Assembly (NCBI RefSeq): GCF_002298975.1
Contig: NZ_DBMV01000022.1
Coordinates: 9,298 to 73,297 of the forward strand
DNA length: 64,000 bases
Origin: Ralstonia sp. UBA689
GTDB taxonomy: Bacteria; Pseudomonadota; Gammaproteobacteria; Burkholderiales; Burkholderiaceae
Direction: 5' to 3'
Positions 1 through 7,821 of the stretch are shown here, piece by piece (the first letter of the stretch is position 1; each line of letters begins with the position of its first letter). The notes beneath the pieces were generated by a model. The model was not told the DNA's origin. It worked only from the letters and a program-made list of their open reading frames with translations, and did not search any database. The position numbers were made by a program, and so were the translations under genes.

Positions 1-1074
<1,074 letters not shown>

Positions 1075-1132
1075 TTTGCCTGTCCGGCAACCCGGCCCGG
1101 CCGTCCTTTCCGGACGGCTGCTCCAAACAAAG

Positions 1133-1164
1133 AACCCCGCGGGTGCGAGCCTGCGGGGTTTTTT
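1133..1164 (+). terminator. Rho-independent terminator of groEL
   Basis: Perfect 8-bp stem (AACCCCGC at 1133-1140 with GCGGGGTT at 1153-1160) running straight into a T run. It sits 58 bp after the groEL stop. A smaller hairpin (CCGTCC/GGACGG, 1101-1117) precedes it. Confidence 0.9.
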
Positions 1165-1297
1165 GTTGGGCGTGCGTCTCCATGATTTGTTAAGGCGACG
1201 TTAACGCCATACCGCAACGGTGTTCGCTACAATCGGCTCACCCCAGGGGCAGGCTCCCACGCGGGGCACGACAACAATCACAGGGAAGGGAAATCAG

Positions 1298-2374
1298 ATG
1301 AACGACATCGCACGCGAGCCCGTCCTGGGCGGTGCTCCCGCTCCGGCGGCTCCGCAACCGTTGCGGATGCGCTTTATCGGCAGCGGCTCAGAGTACTTCC
1401 GCATCTGGATCGTCAACCTGCTGCTGACCATCGTCACGGTGGGCATCTATTCGGCTTGGGCGAAGGTCCGCACGCTGCAGTATTTCTATCGCAACACGCA
1501 ACTGGCCGGGTCGAGCTTCGACTACCACGGTAGCCCGATCGCCATCCTCAAGGGCCGCGCGATCATTTTTGTGCTGGCCCTTGCGTTCAACATTCTCAGT
1601 CAATCCTCGGTGGCGTTGTCGATGGTGCTTCTCGCGCTGTTGGCGGGCGCGTTTCCCTGGCTGCTGGTGCGTTCGCTGCGCTTCCGCATGGCCAACTCAA
1701 GCTACCGGGGCCTACACTTTGCGTTTACAGGCAAGGATGCCGAGGGCTACATGGTATTCCTGGTCTGGCCGATTCTGAGCGTGGTCTCGCTGTACCTGCT
1801 GGCCCCGCTGGCGCACCAGCGCTTCAAGCGCTACCAGCACAAGAACACGCGCTTCGGCACCACGCCGTTTGATTTTTCGGGCACGCCGGGCAACTTCTAC
1901 GGCGTGTATCTGCGTACGTTCGGTTTGGCGGTGCTGGCATTTGTGGTGGGCATCGCGCTGGCATTTCTGCTGGGCGTGTCGGTCAAGAATGCGCAGGCCG
2001 GTGCAGGCCAGATCGTGGGCCTCGTCATCGTTGCCGTGTTCATGTACGCGTCAATGCTGTTCCTGGCGCCGTACTTCATGTCGCGTCTGCAGAACGTGGT
2101 TTGGAACCACACCACGCTGGGCGCGCACCGCTTCCAGAGTCAAGTGGGCGCAGGCAAGCTGTTCTGGATCTACGTGTCGAACGCGGTGCTGATCGTCATC
2201 ACCATCGGCCTGTTCACACCGTTTGCGCGCGTGCGCACGTTGCGCTACAAGCTCGACTCCATGACGCTGCTGGCAGCCGGTTCGCTCGACACCTTCGTGG
2301 CCGGCGAGACCATCAAGGTGGGTGCACTGGGCGATGCGGCGGTGGACTGGTACGACATCGACATCGCGCTGTAA
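1298..2374 (+). CDS. DUF898 (YjgN-family) integral membrane protein
   Basis: A 358-residue inner-membrane protein of the DUF898/YjgN family, whose molecular function is unknown. It has the family's internal duplication: aromatic-rich motifs such as GTTPFDFSGTPGNFYG and the paired segments LLTIVTVGIYSAWAKVRT and VLIVITIGLFTPFARVRT mark the repeated halves, with about six or more membrane segments. The start at 1298 was chosen because AGGGAAGGG lies just upstream; an earlier in-frame ATG at 1220 has no ribosome site and would add residues unlike the family. The M48 protease gene begins 10 bp after its stop, so the two are almost certainly co-transcribed, a pairing common in Burkholderiales. A link to membrane-protein quality control is inference. 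Confidence 0.85.
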   Translation: MNDIAREPVLGGAPAPAAPQPLRMRFIGSGSEYFRIWIVNLLLTIVTVGIYSAWAKVRTLQYFYRNTQLAGSSFDYHGSPIAILKGRAIIFVLALAFNILSQSSVALSMVLLALLAGAFPWLLVRSLRFRMANSSYRGLHFAFTGKDAEGYMVFLVWPILSVVSLYLLAPLAHQRFKRYQHKNTRFGTTPFDFSGTPGNFYGVYLRTFGLAVLAFVVGIALAFLLGVSVKNAQAGAGQIVGLVIVAVFMYASMLFLAPYFMSRLQNVVWNHTTLGAHRFQSQVGAGKLFWIYVSNAVLIVITIGLFTPFARVRTLRYKLDSMTLLAAGSLDTFVAGETIKVGALGDAAVDWYDIDIAL

Positions 2375-2384
2375 GGCTGTTTCC

Positions 2385-3476
2385 ATGATCCTCGCTACCT
2401 ACTTCGACGGCCGGACCTCGCGTGCGCAGCCCGTGCGCCTTGCCGTCGAGGCGGGGGAGGCGGTGCTGTACGACACGGATGGCACGCTGCTGCGCCGTGC
2501 ATCGCTTGCCGCGCTGCGCGTGTCGGAGCGCGGCAAGCATGCGCCGCGTCTGATCACCTTTGAGGACGGTGCCTTCTGCGAGATTGCCGACCCCGCTGAG
2601 CAGGCTGCGCTCAACGCGCTGCTGCATCGCACCGGCCACCACGAAGGTTGGGTCGTGCGCGCGCAGAACAGTTGGAAGCTTGCGCTGGGCGCGCTGGTTG
2701 TGACGGTGCTGGTGCTGGTGCTGGGTTATCGCTATGGCCTGCCGTGGGGCGCCAAGGTGGTGGCAACCCTGGTGCCGCAACGCGTGGAGTCGCAGCTTGG
2801 GCGCGGTACGCTACGTGCGCTGGATGAGCGCTGGCTCGAGCCCAGCAAGCTGCCGCAGGCGCAGCAGGCACGCATCCGTGCACGCTTCGCAGCCCTGCGC
2901 GCGCCGCGGGCTACCCACACGTACCACATTGTTTTTCGCGATGCTGGCAAGTTGGGTGCCAACGCCTTTGCGCTGCCCGGCGGCGACATCATCGTGACCG
3001 ATGCGCTGGTCAAGCTGGTGGGCGAGGGCGATGGCCTCACGGGTGTGCTGGCGCACGAGGCGGGGCATGTCGAATACCGGCACGGGCTGCGCCAGTTGAT
3101 TCAATCGTCGGCGATTGGCGCGACAGCGGCGCTGCTGTTTGGTGACGTGTCGACCATCCTGTCGGGCGTGCCCGCAGCGATGCTCACGCTGCGCTACTCG
3201 CGCGACTACGAGCGCGATGCCGACCGCTACGCCGCACAACTGCTGCAGGACAACGGCCTGTCGGTGGGCGCGTTTGCCGACGTGCTGCAGGCACTGGAAG
3301 AGACGCACGGCGGCACGCGCAAGGCCGATACCGCGAAGCATTCCAAGAATGCCGATGAGACGAGCAACGCCGACGACGACGCCTCTGCGTTCTTCTCTTC
3401 CCACCCGCTCACACGCGAGCGCATCGCCACCTTGCGCCGCTTTGACCGCACGCATGGCGGCAGCGACGCCGAGTGA
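2385..3476 (+). CDS. M48-family membrane zinc metalloprotease
   Basis: Predicted zinc endopeptidase of 363 residues. The metal site HEAGH is at residues 224-228, and the downstream YERDADRYA supplies the third ligand in the usual ExxxD context. One membrane segment at about residues 98-115 (LALGALVVTVLVLVLGY) follows a roughly 95-residue N-terminal domain. The protease domain lies C-terminal to it, with a short charged insert near residues 320-340. This arrangement resembles the BepA/LoiP and Oma1-like envelope-maintenance M48 proteases rather than HtpX with its four membrane segments. The start at 2385 lies 10 bp after the DUF898 stop; an upstream in-frame ATG at 2322 is inside that gene and was rejected. 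Substrate unknown. Confidence 0.88.
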   Translation: MILATYFDGRTSRAQPVRLAVEAGEAVLYDTDGTLLRRASLAALRVSERGKHAPRLITFEDGAFCEIADPAEQAALNALLHRTGHHEGWVVRAQNSWKLALGALVVTVLVLVLGYRYGLPWGAKVVATLVPQRVESQLGRGTLRALDERWLEPSKLPQAQQARIRARFAALRAPRATHTYHIVFRDAGKLGANAFALPGGDIIVTDALVKLVGEGDGLTGVLAHEAGHVEYRHGLRQLIQSSAIGATAALLFGDVSTILSGVPAAMLTLRYSRDYERDADRYAAQLLQDNGLSVGAFADVLQALEETHGGTRKADTAKHSKNADETSNADDDASAFFSSHPLTRERIATLRRFDRTHGGSDAE

Positions 3477-3548
3477 CGCACCAGGCGGTGCGTTCTCACC
3501 CGTAGTTCATTTGACGGATTTCTATCCGGCGACGCGATGACCAAGATG

Positions 3549-3578
3549 GGCTCAGGGGAGAAGGAAACGCCTTGAGCC
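3549..3578 (+). other. Stem-loop in the gtrA upstream region
   Basis: GGCTCAGGG (3549-3557) pairs with CCTTGAGCC (3570-3578): nine pairs, one of them G-U, with a 12-nt purine-rich loop (GAGAAGGAAACG). It lies in the 244-bp gap before the GtrA-family gene and is not followed by a T run, so it does not look like a simple terminator. No known riboswitch class was recognised. Confidence 0.4.
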
Positions 3579-3720
3579 AGCGGCGTCAGGTGCATTGCGT
3601 GGCGAACGACAACGATTCCCATAGCGCCCGCGACTTGCGGTAGGCAACCTCGCGACACAGCGAGGAACATCGCCAGACTCCGTTCCCTCAATCCGTGTCG
3701 ACTGCAAGACGGGGGAAGCC

Positions 3721-4179
3721 ATGCGACAAGCGGAACAGAGCGTCGGGGGCGCTGCAACAGGCGCCGTTCTGGAGAGGGTCGCGCGCCGCATCCTAGACCA
3801 GACGCCAGACCGTCTCACGATCGTCCGGCTGGCGCGCTTTGGGGTGTCAGGCGTGATTGCCACCGGCGTGCACGTGGCCATCGCCACGCCGCTGGCGCTC
3901 GGGATTGGCGTGTCGCCCGTGGTGGCAAACGGCGTCGCCTTTGTCTGCGCCACCGTCTTCTCATACCTCTTGAATGCGCTCTGGAGCTTCTCCGCCAAGC
4001 CCAGTCGCGACAATTTCCTGCGCTTTGTCTGCGTGGCCGTCTTCGGGCTGCTGCTGACGCTCGCCATCTCCTGGACCGCACAAAGGCTGGGCGCGAACTA
4101 CTGGGTTGGGCTGTGCGCAATCCTGATGATGGTGCCGCCGATCACCTTCGTGCTGCATCGGACCTGGACCTTTCGTTGA
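3721..4179 (+). CDS. GtrA-family membrane protein (putative polyprenyl-P-sugar flippase)
   Basis: A 152-residue protein with four predicted membrane helices and the GtrA-family pattern: FGVSGVIATGVHVAIATPLA near residue 40, NGVAFVCATVFSYLLNALWSF at about 75-95, and a C-terminal FVLHRTWTF. GtrA proteins are thought to help translocate bactoprenol-linked glucose made by GtrB for O-antigen or glycan modification. A GtrB-like transferase is present at about 24 kb, beyond the pilus genes, so the two may work together (inference). The ATG at 3721 has a strong site, GGGGGAAG, five bases upstream. The family call is sound; the sugar and the target are unknown. Confidence 0.85.
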   Translation: MRQAEQSVGGAATGAVLERVARRILDQTPDRLTIVRLARFGVSGVIATGVHVAIATPLALGIGVSPVVANGVAFVCATVFSYLLNALWSFSAKPSRDNFLRFVCVAVFGLLLTLAISWTAQRLGANYWVGLCAILMMVPPITFVLHRTWTFR

Positions 4180-4424
4180 TCGCGCGCACCGCGTTTCAAC
4201 GCTGAATCATCCCTACGGCCAGTTTCGGTCTGCGGTTGGCGCAGCTACAACTACTTATAAACAACGGCAAACCTGCATGCGGAGTTGAGCGCAGCAGGTA
4301 GCCAGATCAACGTGCAGCGGGCGTGCTGCGGGGCGGGGGTGGCGTAGCTGGCTTCGCCTTGTTCAGCCACCGCGACGCGCGGACTGGCCGATCGAATGAC
4401 CTCACCGAACGGGGGCGACGAGCT

Positions 4425-5675
4425 ATGCGTAACGGCAACTATTCGAAGCGGCGAGAACGCGGGGTCGTTCTTCCCATCGTTGGCCTGGTGATTGCAATCT
4501 TGCTGGGCATGGCGGGCCTCGTCATCGATCTGGGTGGCCTGTTTGTCGCCAAGTCGGAACTGCAATCCGCGGTGGACAGCTGTGCGCTGGCTGCGGCGCA
4601 GGAACTGGACGGCAATTCGGATGCGCTCACGCGCGCCACGAATGCGGGGCTCACGGCAGGCAATGCCAACAGCGTCACATACCAGAAGGTTTCGGCGTCG
4701 TTGGTGGCGAACGACGTCACGTTCAGCACATCGCTGACGGGGACGTACAGCGTCGCCGCAGGCGGGTCTGCCAGTTCGGGCTATGTGAAGTGCACCCACA
4801 CCACCAGCGGCATCGTGGCGCGCCTGATCAGGTTTGTGGGCGGTGCCACCACCAACTCCGTTGCCGCGCTGGCTGTGGCGACGCGAGTCCATGCGCAGAG
4901 CACCTGCCCGATTCCTGTGGCCCTGCTCCCGAAGAACGGCGGAACCGCCCCCAACTACGGTTTCCAAGTAGGCGAGTGGGTCAATATGCTCTATGGCGGC
5001 GGCTCGCTCACCCCGGGGGAAATGGGTTGGTACAACCTGGATGGCTCCACCAACGCCAATGAAACGAAAAATGAGATGCTGAACGGCTACTGCAACTCCA
5101 AGATTGGCGACACCTTGGGCACACCCGGTGCGAAGGTCACGGTGGACGACGCCTGGAACTCCCGCTTCGGCATCTACAAGAACAAGTCTGGCGCTTCGCA
5201 ATTGCAGCCCGACCTCTCGGGCTACGCCTATACGTCGACCAACTGGACCAACGCCGTGCCGCAAAACGCCTACAGCGGCACACCCGCCAAGGGCTCCGAC
5301 CCAACTGCCGCCAATTTCAAGACCAAGCGGCTGGCCTACGCCAACTACGACGATACCGGCAGCAGCATCAATGGCGGTGACAAGATCACCGGTCTGAACA
5401 TCAAAGGCGGCTACAAGAGTCTCGCTACTGCAGGAGCCGGCGGCGACCTTGCCACCTACGGCGCGAACCGGCGTCTTGTTCTCGTGCCGGTGATTTCCTC
5501 TGCCTCCAAGATCATCGACTACGCCTGCATGCTGATGCTGCAGCCTGTTGACGGCGTGCACACCACGATGCAGTTCGAATTCCTGAGCAACGGGGGCAGC
5601 CTGACCAGCCCGTGCACGCCCAGTGGTTTGGCGGGCGGTACAGCAGGCCCCCTGGTGCCGGCCCTGGTGGAGTAG
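4425..5675 (+). CDS. tadG: TadG-like Flp pilus assembly protein
   Basis: A 416-residue protein with the TadG/TadE-type N-terminus: a short basic stretch (MRNGNYSKRRERG), one membrane helix at about residues 14-36 (VVLPIVGLVIAILLGMAGLVIDLGG), then the characteristic AKSELQSAVDSCALAAAQELDG segment that continues the helix. The rest is an extracytoplasmic domain rich in Gly, Asn and Thr. No von Willebrand A domain with a MIDAS motif was recognised, so it is shorter than classic TadG. The start at 4425 fits the N-terminus; an in-frame ATG at 4323 would add about 34 unlike residues. Two TadE-like genes follow in tandem (gaps +9 and -8 bp), forming a minor-pilin operon convergent with the main tad operon. 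Confidence 0.85.
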   Translation: MRNGNYSKRRERGVVLPIVGLVIAILLGMAGLVIDLGGLFVAKSELQSAVDSCALAAAQELDGNSDALTRATNAGLTAGNANSVTYQKVSASLVANDVTFSTSLTGTYSVAAGGSASSGYVKCTHTTSGIVARLIRFVGGATTNSVAALAVATRVHAQSTCPIPVALLPKNGGTAPNYGFQVGEWVNMLYGGGSLTPGEMGWYNLDGSTNANETKNEMLNGYCNSKIGDTLGTPGAKVTVDDAWNSRFGIYKNKSGASQLQPDLSGYAYTSTNWTNAVPQNAYSGTPAKGSDPTAANFKTKRLAYANYDDTGSSINGGDKITGLNIKGGYKSLATAGAGGDLATYGANRRLVLVPVISSASKIIDYACMLMLQPVDGVHTTMQFEFLSNGGSLTSPCTPSGLAGGTAGPLVPALVE

Positions 5676-5684
5676 GAGCAAGCC

Positions 5685-6170
5685 ATGAAGACACGACAAC
5701 ACGGTGTGGCGCTGATCGAACTGGCCATCACCATTTGCCTGCTGCTGGCGGTCACCTTTGCGGTTACGGAGTTTGGCCGGGCCATCTACACCTACAACAC
5801 GCTGACCAAATCCACGCGGGATGCCGCACGCTACCTGAGCACGCAGGCGGCCGGCAATTCGGCCGCCTACACCACGGCACAGAACCTGGCGGTGTACGGT
5901 ACGCCCACCGTGGGCAGTACGCCGCTGGTGCCGGGGCTGAAGACCAGCATGGTGTCGATTTGCGATGCATCCAACACGAGCTGCACCGGCAACATCGTTC
6001 AGGGCTCCAACCCCGCCATCAACACCGTCACCGTCACGATCTCGGGCTACACGTTCAGCCCGGTGCTGGATATGTTGGCGTTTACGCGCTACTACACCGG
6101 CGGCACCGGAAAGCTGACATCGATCGCGTTCAGCAACATCTCCGTGACCATGAGGCAATCCTATGAATAA
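5685..6170 (+). CDS. tadE: TadE-like minor pseudopilin
   Basis: A 161-residue protein whose N-terminus, HGVALIELAITICLLL, has the TadE-type glycine followed by a hydrophobic helix with Glu five residues after the cleavage-site glycine, as processed by TadV prepilin peptidase. The helix is followed by FGRAIYTYNTLTKSTRDAAR, a hallmark of TadE/TadF proteins. The rest is a periplasmic domain with two cysteines (SICDASNTSC). It starts 9 bp after tadG and overlaps the next gene by 8 bp, so translation is probably coupled. Confidence 0.87.
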   Translation: MKTRQHGVALIELAITICLLLAVTFAVTEFGRAIYTYNTLTKSTRDAARYLSTQAAGNSAAYTTAQNLAVYGTPTVGSTPLVPGLKTSMVSICDASNTSCTGNIVQGSNPAINTVTVTISGYTFSPVLDMLAFTRYYTGGTGKLTSIAFSNISVTMRQSYE

Positions 6171-6609
6171 GCGACAAAAAGGGACGACCGCGGTCGAATT
6201 CGCCATCGTGGCGGTGCTGTTCCTCACCGTGTTGCTGGCGATCCTGGATTTCGGCCGCATTCTCTTTACGTGGAACGCGGCGGGTGAGGCAACGCGCTGG
6301 GGCGCACGCCAGGCGGTGGTCTGCGCGCAGGGGTCCAGCTCGGTGCTCTCGCGCATGCAGCGCATCCTGCCAAGCCTCACGTCATCGAACGTGACCATCC
6401 AGTGGTACGACTCCACTGGCGCGGTAAGCGCAACGTGCGATGCGTCGAGCTGCGCGGGCGTGTCTGTTGGCATTACGGGGCTAACCATCTCGCCGGTGTC
6501 TCCGGCCACATGGATCGGCTTCTCCAGTCTGGGCGTGCCGGGTTTCTCAACGTATCTGCCCAGGGAGGTCATGGGGCAGGACGCGAACAGCAGCAGCGTT
6601 TGCTCTTGA
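6163..6609 (+). CDS. tadF: TadE/TadF-like minor pseudopilin
   Basis: A 148-residue pseudopilin: MNKRQKGTTAVEFAIVAVLFLTV has the G/T-T-A-V-E-F processing motif and hydrophobic helix, followed by LDFGRILFTWNAAGEATRWGAR. Two cysteine pairs occur later (VVCAQG, TCDASSCAG). It overlaps tadE by 8 bp. It is the last gene of the small plus-strand tad operon; downstream there is only the repeat array. Assignment as TadF rather than a second TadE rests on position and is less certain than the family. Confidence 0.83.
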   Translation: MNKRQKGTTAVEFAIVAVLFLTVLLAILDFGRILFTWNAAGEATRWGARQAVVCAQGSSSVLSRMQRILPSLTSSNVTIQWYDSTGAVSATCDASSCAGVSVGITGLTISPVSPATWIGFSSLGVPGFSTYLPREVMGQDANSSSVCS

Positions 6610-7133
6610 TCTTCCTGCTGTGCACCCAGGCCCCAGGCCAGAGCGGTCTTGAACTCGGCGTGTGAGGTTCTGAACTCGGCATTTGGCGTTCAGAACGCGA
6701 CGCGCCGTGCTTCTTCACTCGCGGCTGCTGCTTTTTTGAGCGACCCCATGACGCTTTCTGCGCCGCACGCCACGGTTTGAACTCGGCATTCGGCGTTCAG
6801 AGCGCGACGTGCCGTGTCTATTTCCTCGCGGTTGCTGTTTTTTTCAGCAACCCTCCGAGCTTTTTGTGCCGCACGCCACGGTTTGAACTCGGCGCGCGAC
6901 GTTCTGAACTCGGCATTCGGCGTTCAGAACGCGATGCGTCACGCTTTCTTCCTCGCGCTTGCTGTTTTTTTGAGCGACCCCTGACGCTTTCCGCGTCGCG
7001 CGTCACAGTTTGAACTCGCCGCTTGAGGGTTTGCGCCGGAGGCGTCAGCCTCGGACCGTCGCGCACAAGGGTTTTTGCTTGGCGTCCCCGCCCGTGCCGG
7101 GGCCGCGTTCACTGCTGCTCTTCTGCTGTTCTT
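6610..7133. other. Gene-free gap holding the nested repeat array
   Basis: A 524-bp gap between the convergent ends of tadF (+) and the small minus-strand gene. Most of it is the imperfect array described separately (6651-7035). The remainder (7036-7133) shows no gene, and no convincing terminator with a T run was found. Short open frames here translate to low-complexity Arg/Ser/Leu strings that come from the repeats. Confidence 0.7.
6651..7035 (+). repeat. Nested tandem repeat array (about 128-bp units with 21-bp subrepeats)
   Basis: Three imperfect copies start at 6651 (128 bp), 6779 (106 bp) and 6885 (127 bp), with a partial fourth from 7012. Each begins with GAACTCGGC. In copies 1 and 3 this core recurs after exactly 21 bp (6651/6672 and 6885/6906); copy 2 lacks one 21-bp subunit, which explains its length. 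Each copy then has GCGTTCAGARCGCGA, a pyrimidine-rich stretch with TGCTTTTTT or TGCTGTTTTTTT, and a GC-rich end ending in CACGGTTT or CACAGTTT. GTTCTGAAC ... GTTCAGAAC makes a 30-bp imperfect palindrome at 6667-6696 and 6901-6930. The same 21-bp core, reversed, encodes heptad repeats in chpA. Confidence 0.85.
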
Positions 7134-7412
7134 CTATTTCTGCGGATTCCCGCGCTCCAGTATGCGCAGGATCTCCCACCGGTACAGCTCGACCAGCACG
7201 CCTTCCAGCGTGGTCAGCACGTACGCACCAATGGCGTCCAGAAACCCGGCCTGGTACTCGCCAGATTTGTCCTGGATGTGGATCTGATATTCCCAGCGCA
7301 GCGTCTTGGGTTCGAACTGTCGATGCAGCTTCAGGCCTGCCTGCGTGCGGCGCAGGAAGTCACGCGCAAACAGCGCGCCCTTCAGATAGTCGCGGTTGTG
7401 TTCGAGCTTCAT
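7134..7412 (-). CDS. Small conserved-looking protein of unknown function
   Basis: A 92-residue soluble protein, MKLEHNRDYLKGALFARDFL at its N-terminus, rich in charged and aromatic residues and with no signal peptide or membrane segment. The start at 7412 has GAGGTG seven bases upstream; the frame stays open further upstream, but that part runs through a structured non-coding element and reads as low-complexity sequence. It lies on the same strand as the Do-like protease and tad operon, 409 bp further on, and directly downstream of a predicted promoter and structured RNA (7533-7793) that may form its leader. No family was recognised. Confidence 0.6.
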   Translation of the reverse strand: MKLEHNRDYLKGALFARDFLRRTQAGLKLHRQFEPKTLRWEYQIHIQDKSGEYQAGFLDAIGAYVLTTLEGVLVELYRWEILRILERGNPQK

Positions 7413-7532
7413 TACGCACCTCAGCACGGCGTGCATCGGGTGTGATGCGTGATGCGAAGCGGCGGCGGGTGGATGGCGGGGCAATGCCCGCGTGAGGATG
7501 AAACAGCTTGAATCGGGTGATCCATGGTCTTG

Positions 7533-7757
7533 CCCTCGTGGTGAGTTGAGGAGCCACCCACCACGAGGGTGGGCGGGCACACGACAGGCTGGAAACACCG
7601 GACAGATCTTGCGAAGAGAACCGGCACGGCCGAAGCCGTACCTGCCGAGGCCCGCCCGTAGGAGCGAACACCGGCGCCGCAGAGCCATAAACGGCTCTTC
7701 GTCACAAGATCTGAAAAACGGGGTTTCCAAGCCCGGCCGCATCTGTCTGATGCGAGC
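7533..7757 (-). ncRNA. Candidate structured RNA / leader, strongly self-complementary
   Basis: Read on the minus strand this stretch folds extensively. A long stem joins 7604-7617 with 7696-7712 (AGATCTTG and CGAAGA with their complements, one 3-nt bulge). Inside it, 7623-7630 pairs with 7635-7642 around a C(UUCG)G tetraloop; the one non-Watson-Crick pair is G-U only on the minus strand, which fixes the strand. Further along, an 11-bp perfect stem (7533-7543 with 7559-7569) competes with a 6-bp hairpin (7557-7562 with 7568-7573), giving two mutually exclusive folds. Such competition is typical of attenuators and of phage P4/P1 C4-type immunity RNAs; the family link is inference. A promoter lies just upstream. 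Confidence 0.55.
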
Positions 7758-7763
7758 CCGGGC

Positions 7764-7793
7764 AGTGTAGCGGGCTCGCGCGGCGTGGGGCAA
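7764..7793 (-). promoter_or_regulatory. Predicted sigma-70 promoter for the structured element
   Basis: On the minus strand TTGCCC (7788-7793) is followed after 18 bp by TACACT (7764-7769). Transcription would begin near 7757 and run through the self-complementary element toward the 92-residue gene. A 9-bp inverted repeat (GCGAGCCCG at 7752-7760 with CGGGCTCGC at 7771-7779) overlaps the -10 region and could be an operator. Confidence 0.5.
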
Positions 7794-7821
7794 GTCGGAG
7801 GTTTCTGAATCGGTCTGGAAT

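Noticed and set aside
4251..6572. Very long open frame on the minus strand opposite tadG-tadE-tadF
   Set aside because: It is an antisense shadow of three clear tad genes. Its translation is His/Arg/Gly-rich without any domain and it has no ribosome site.
6651..7035. CRISPR-like array
   Set aside because: Units differ in length, repeats and spacers are not separable, and no cas genes are present; it is an ordinary imperfect tandem repeat.
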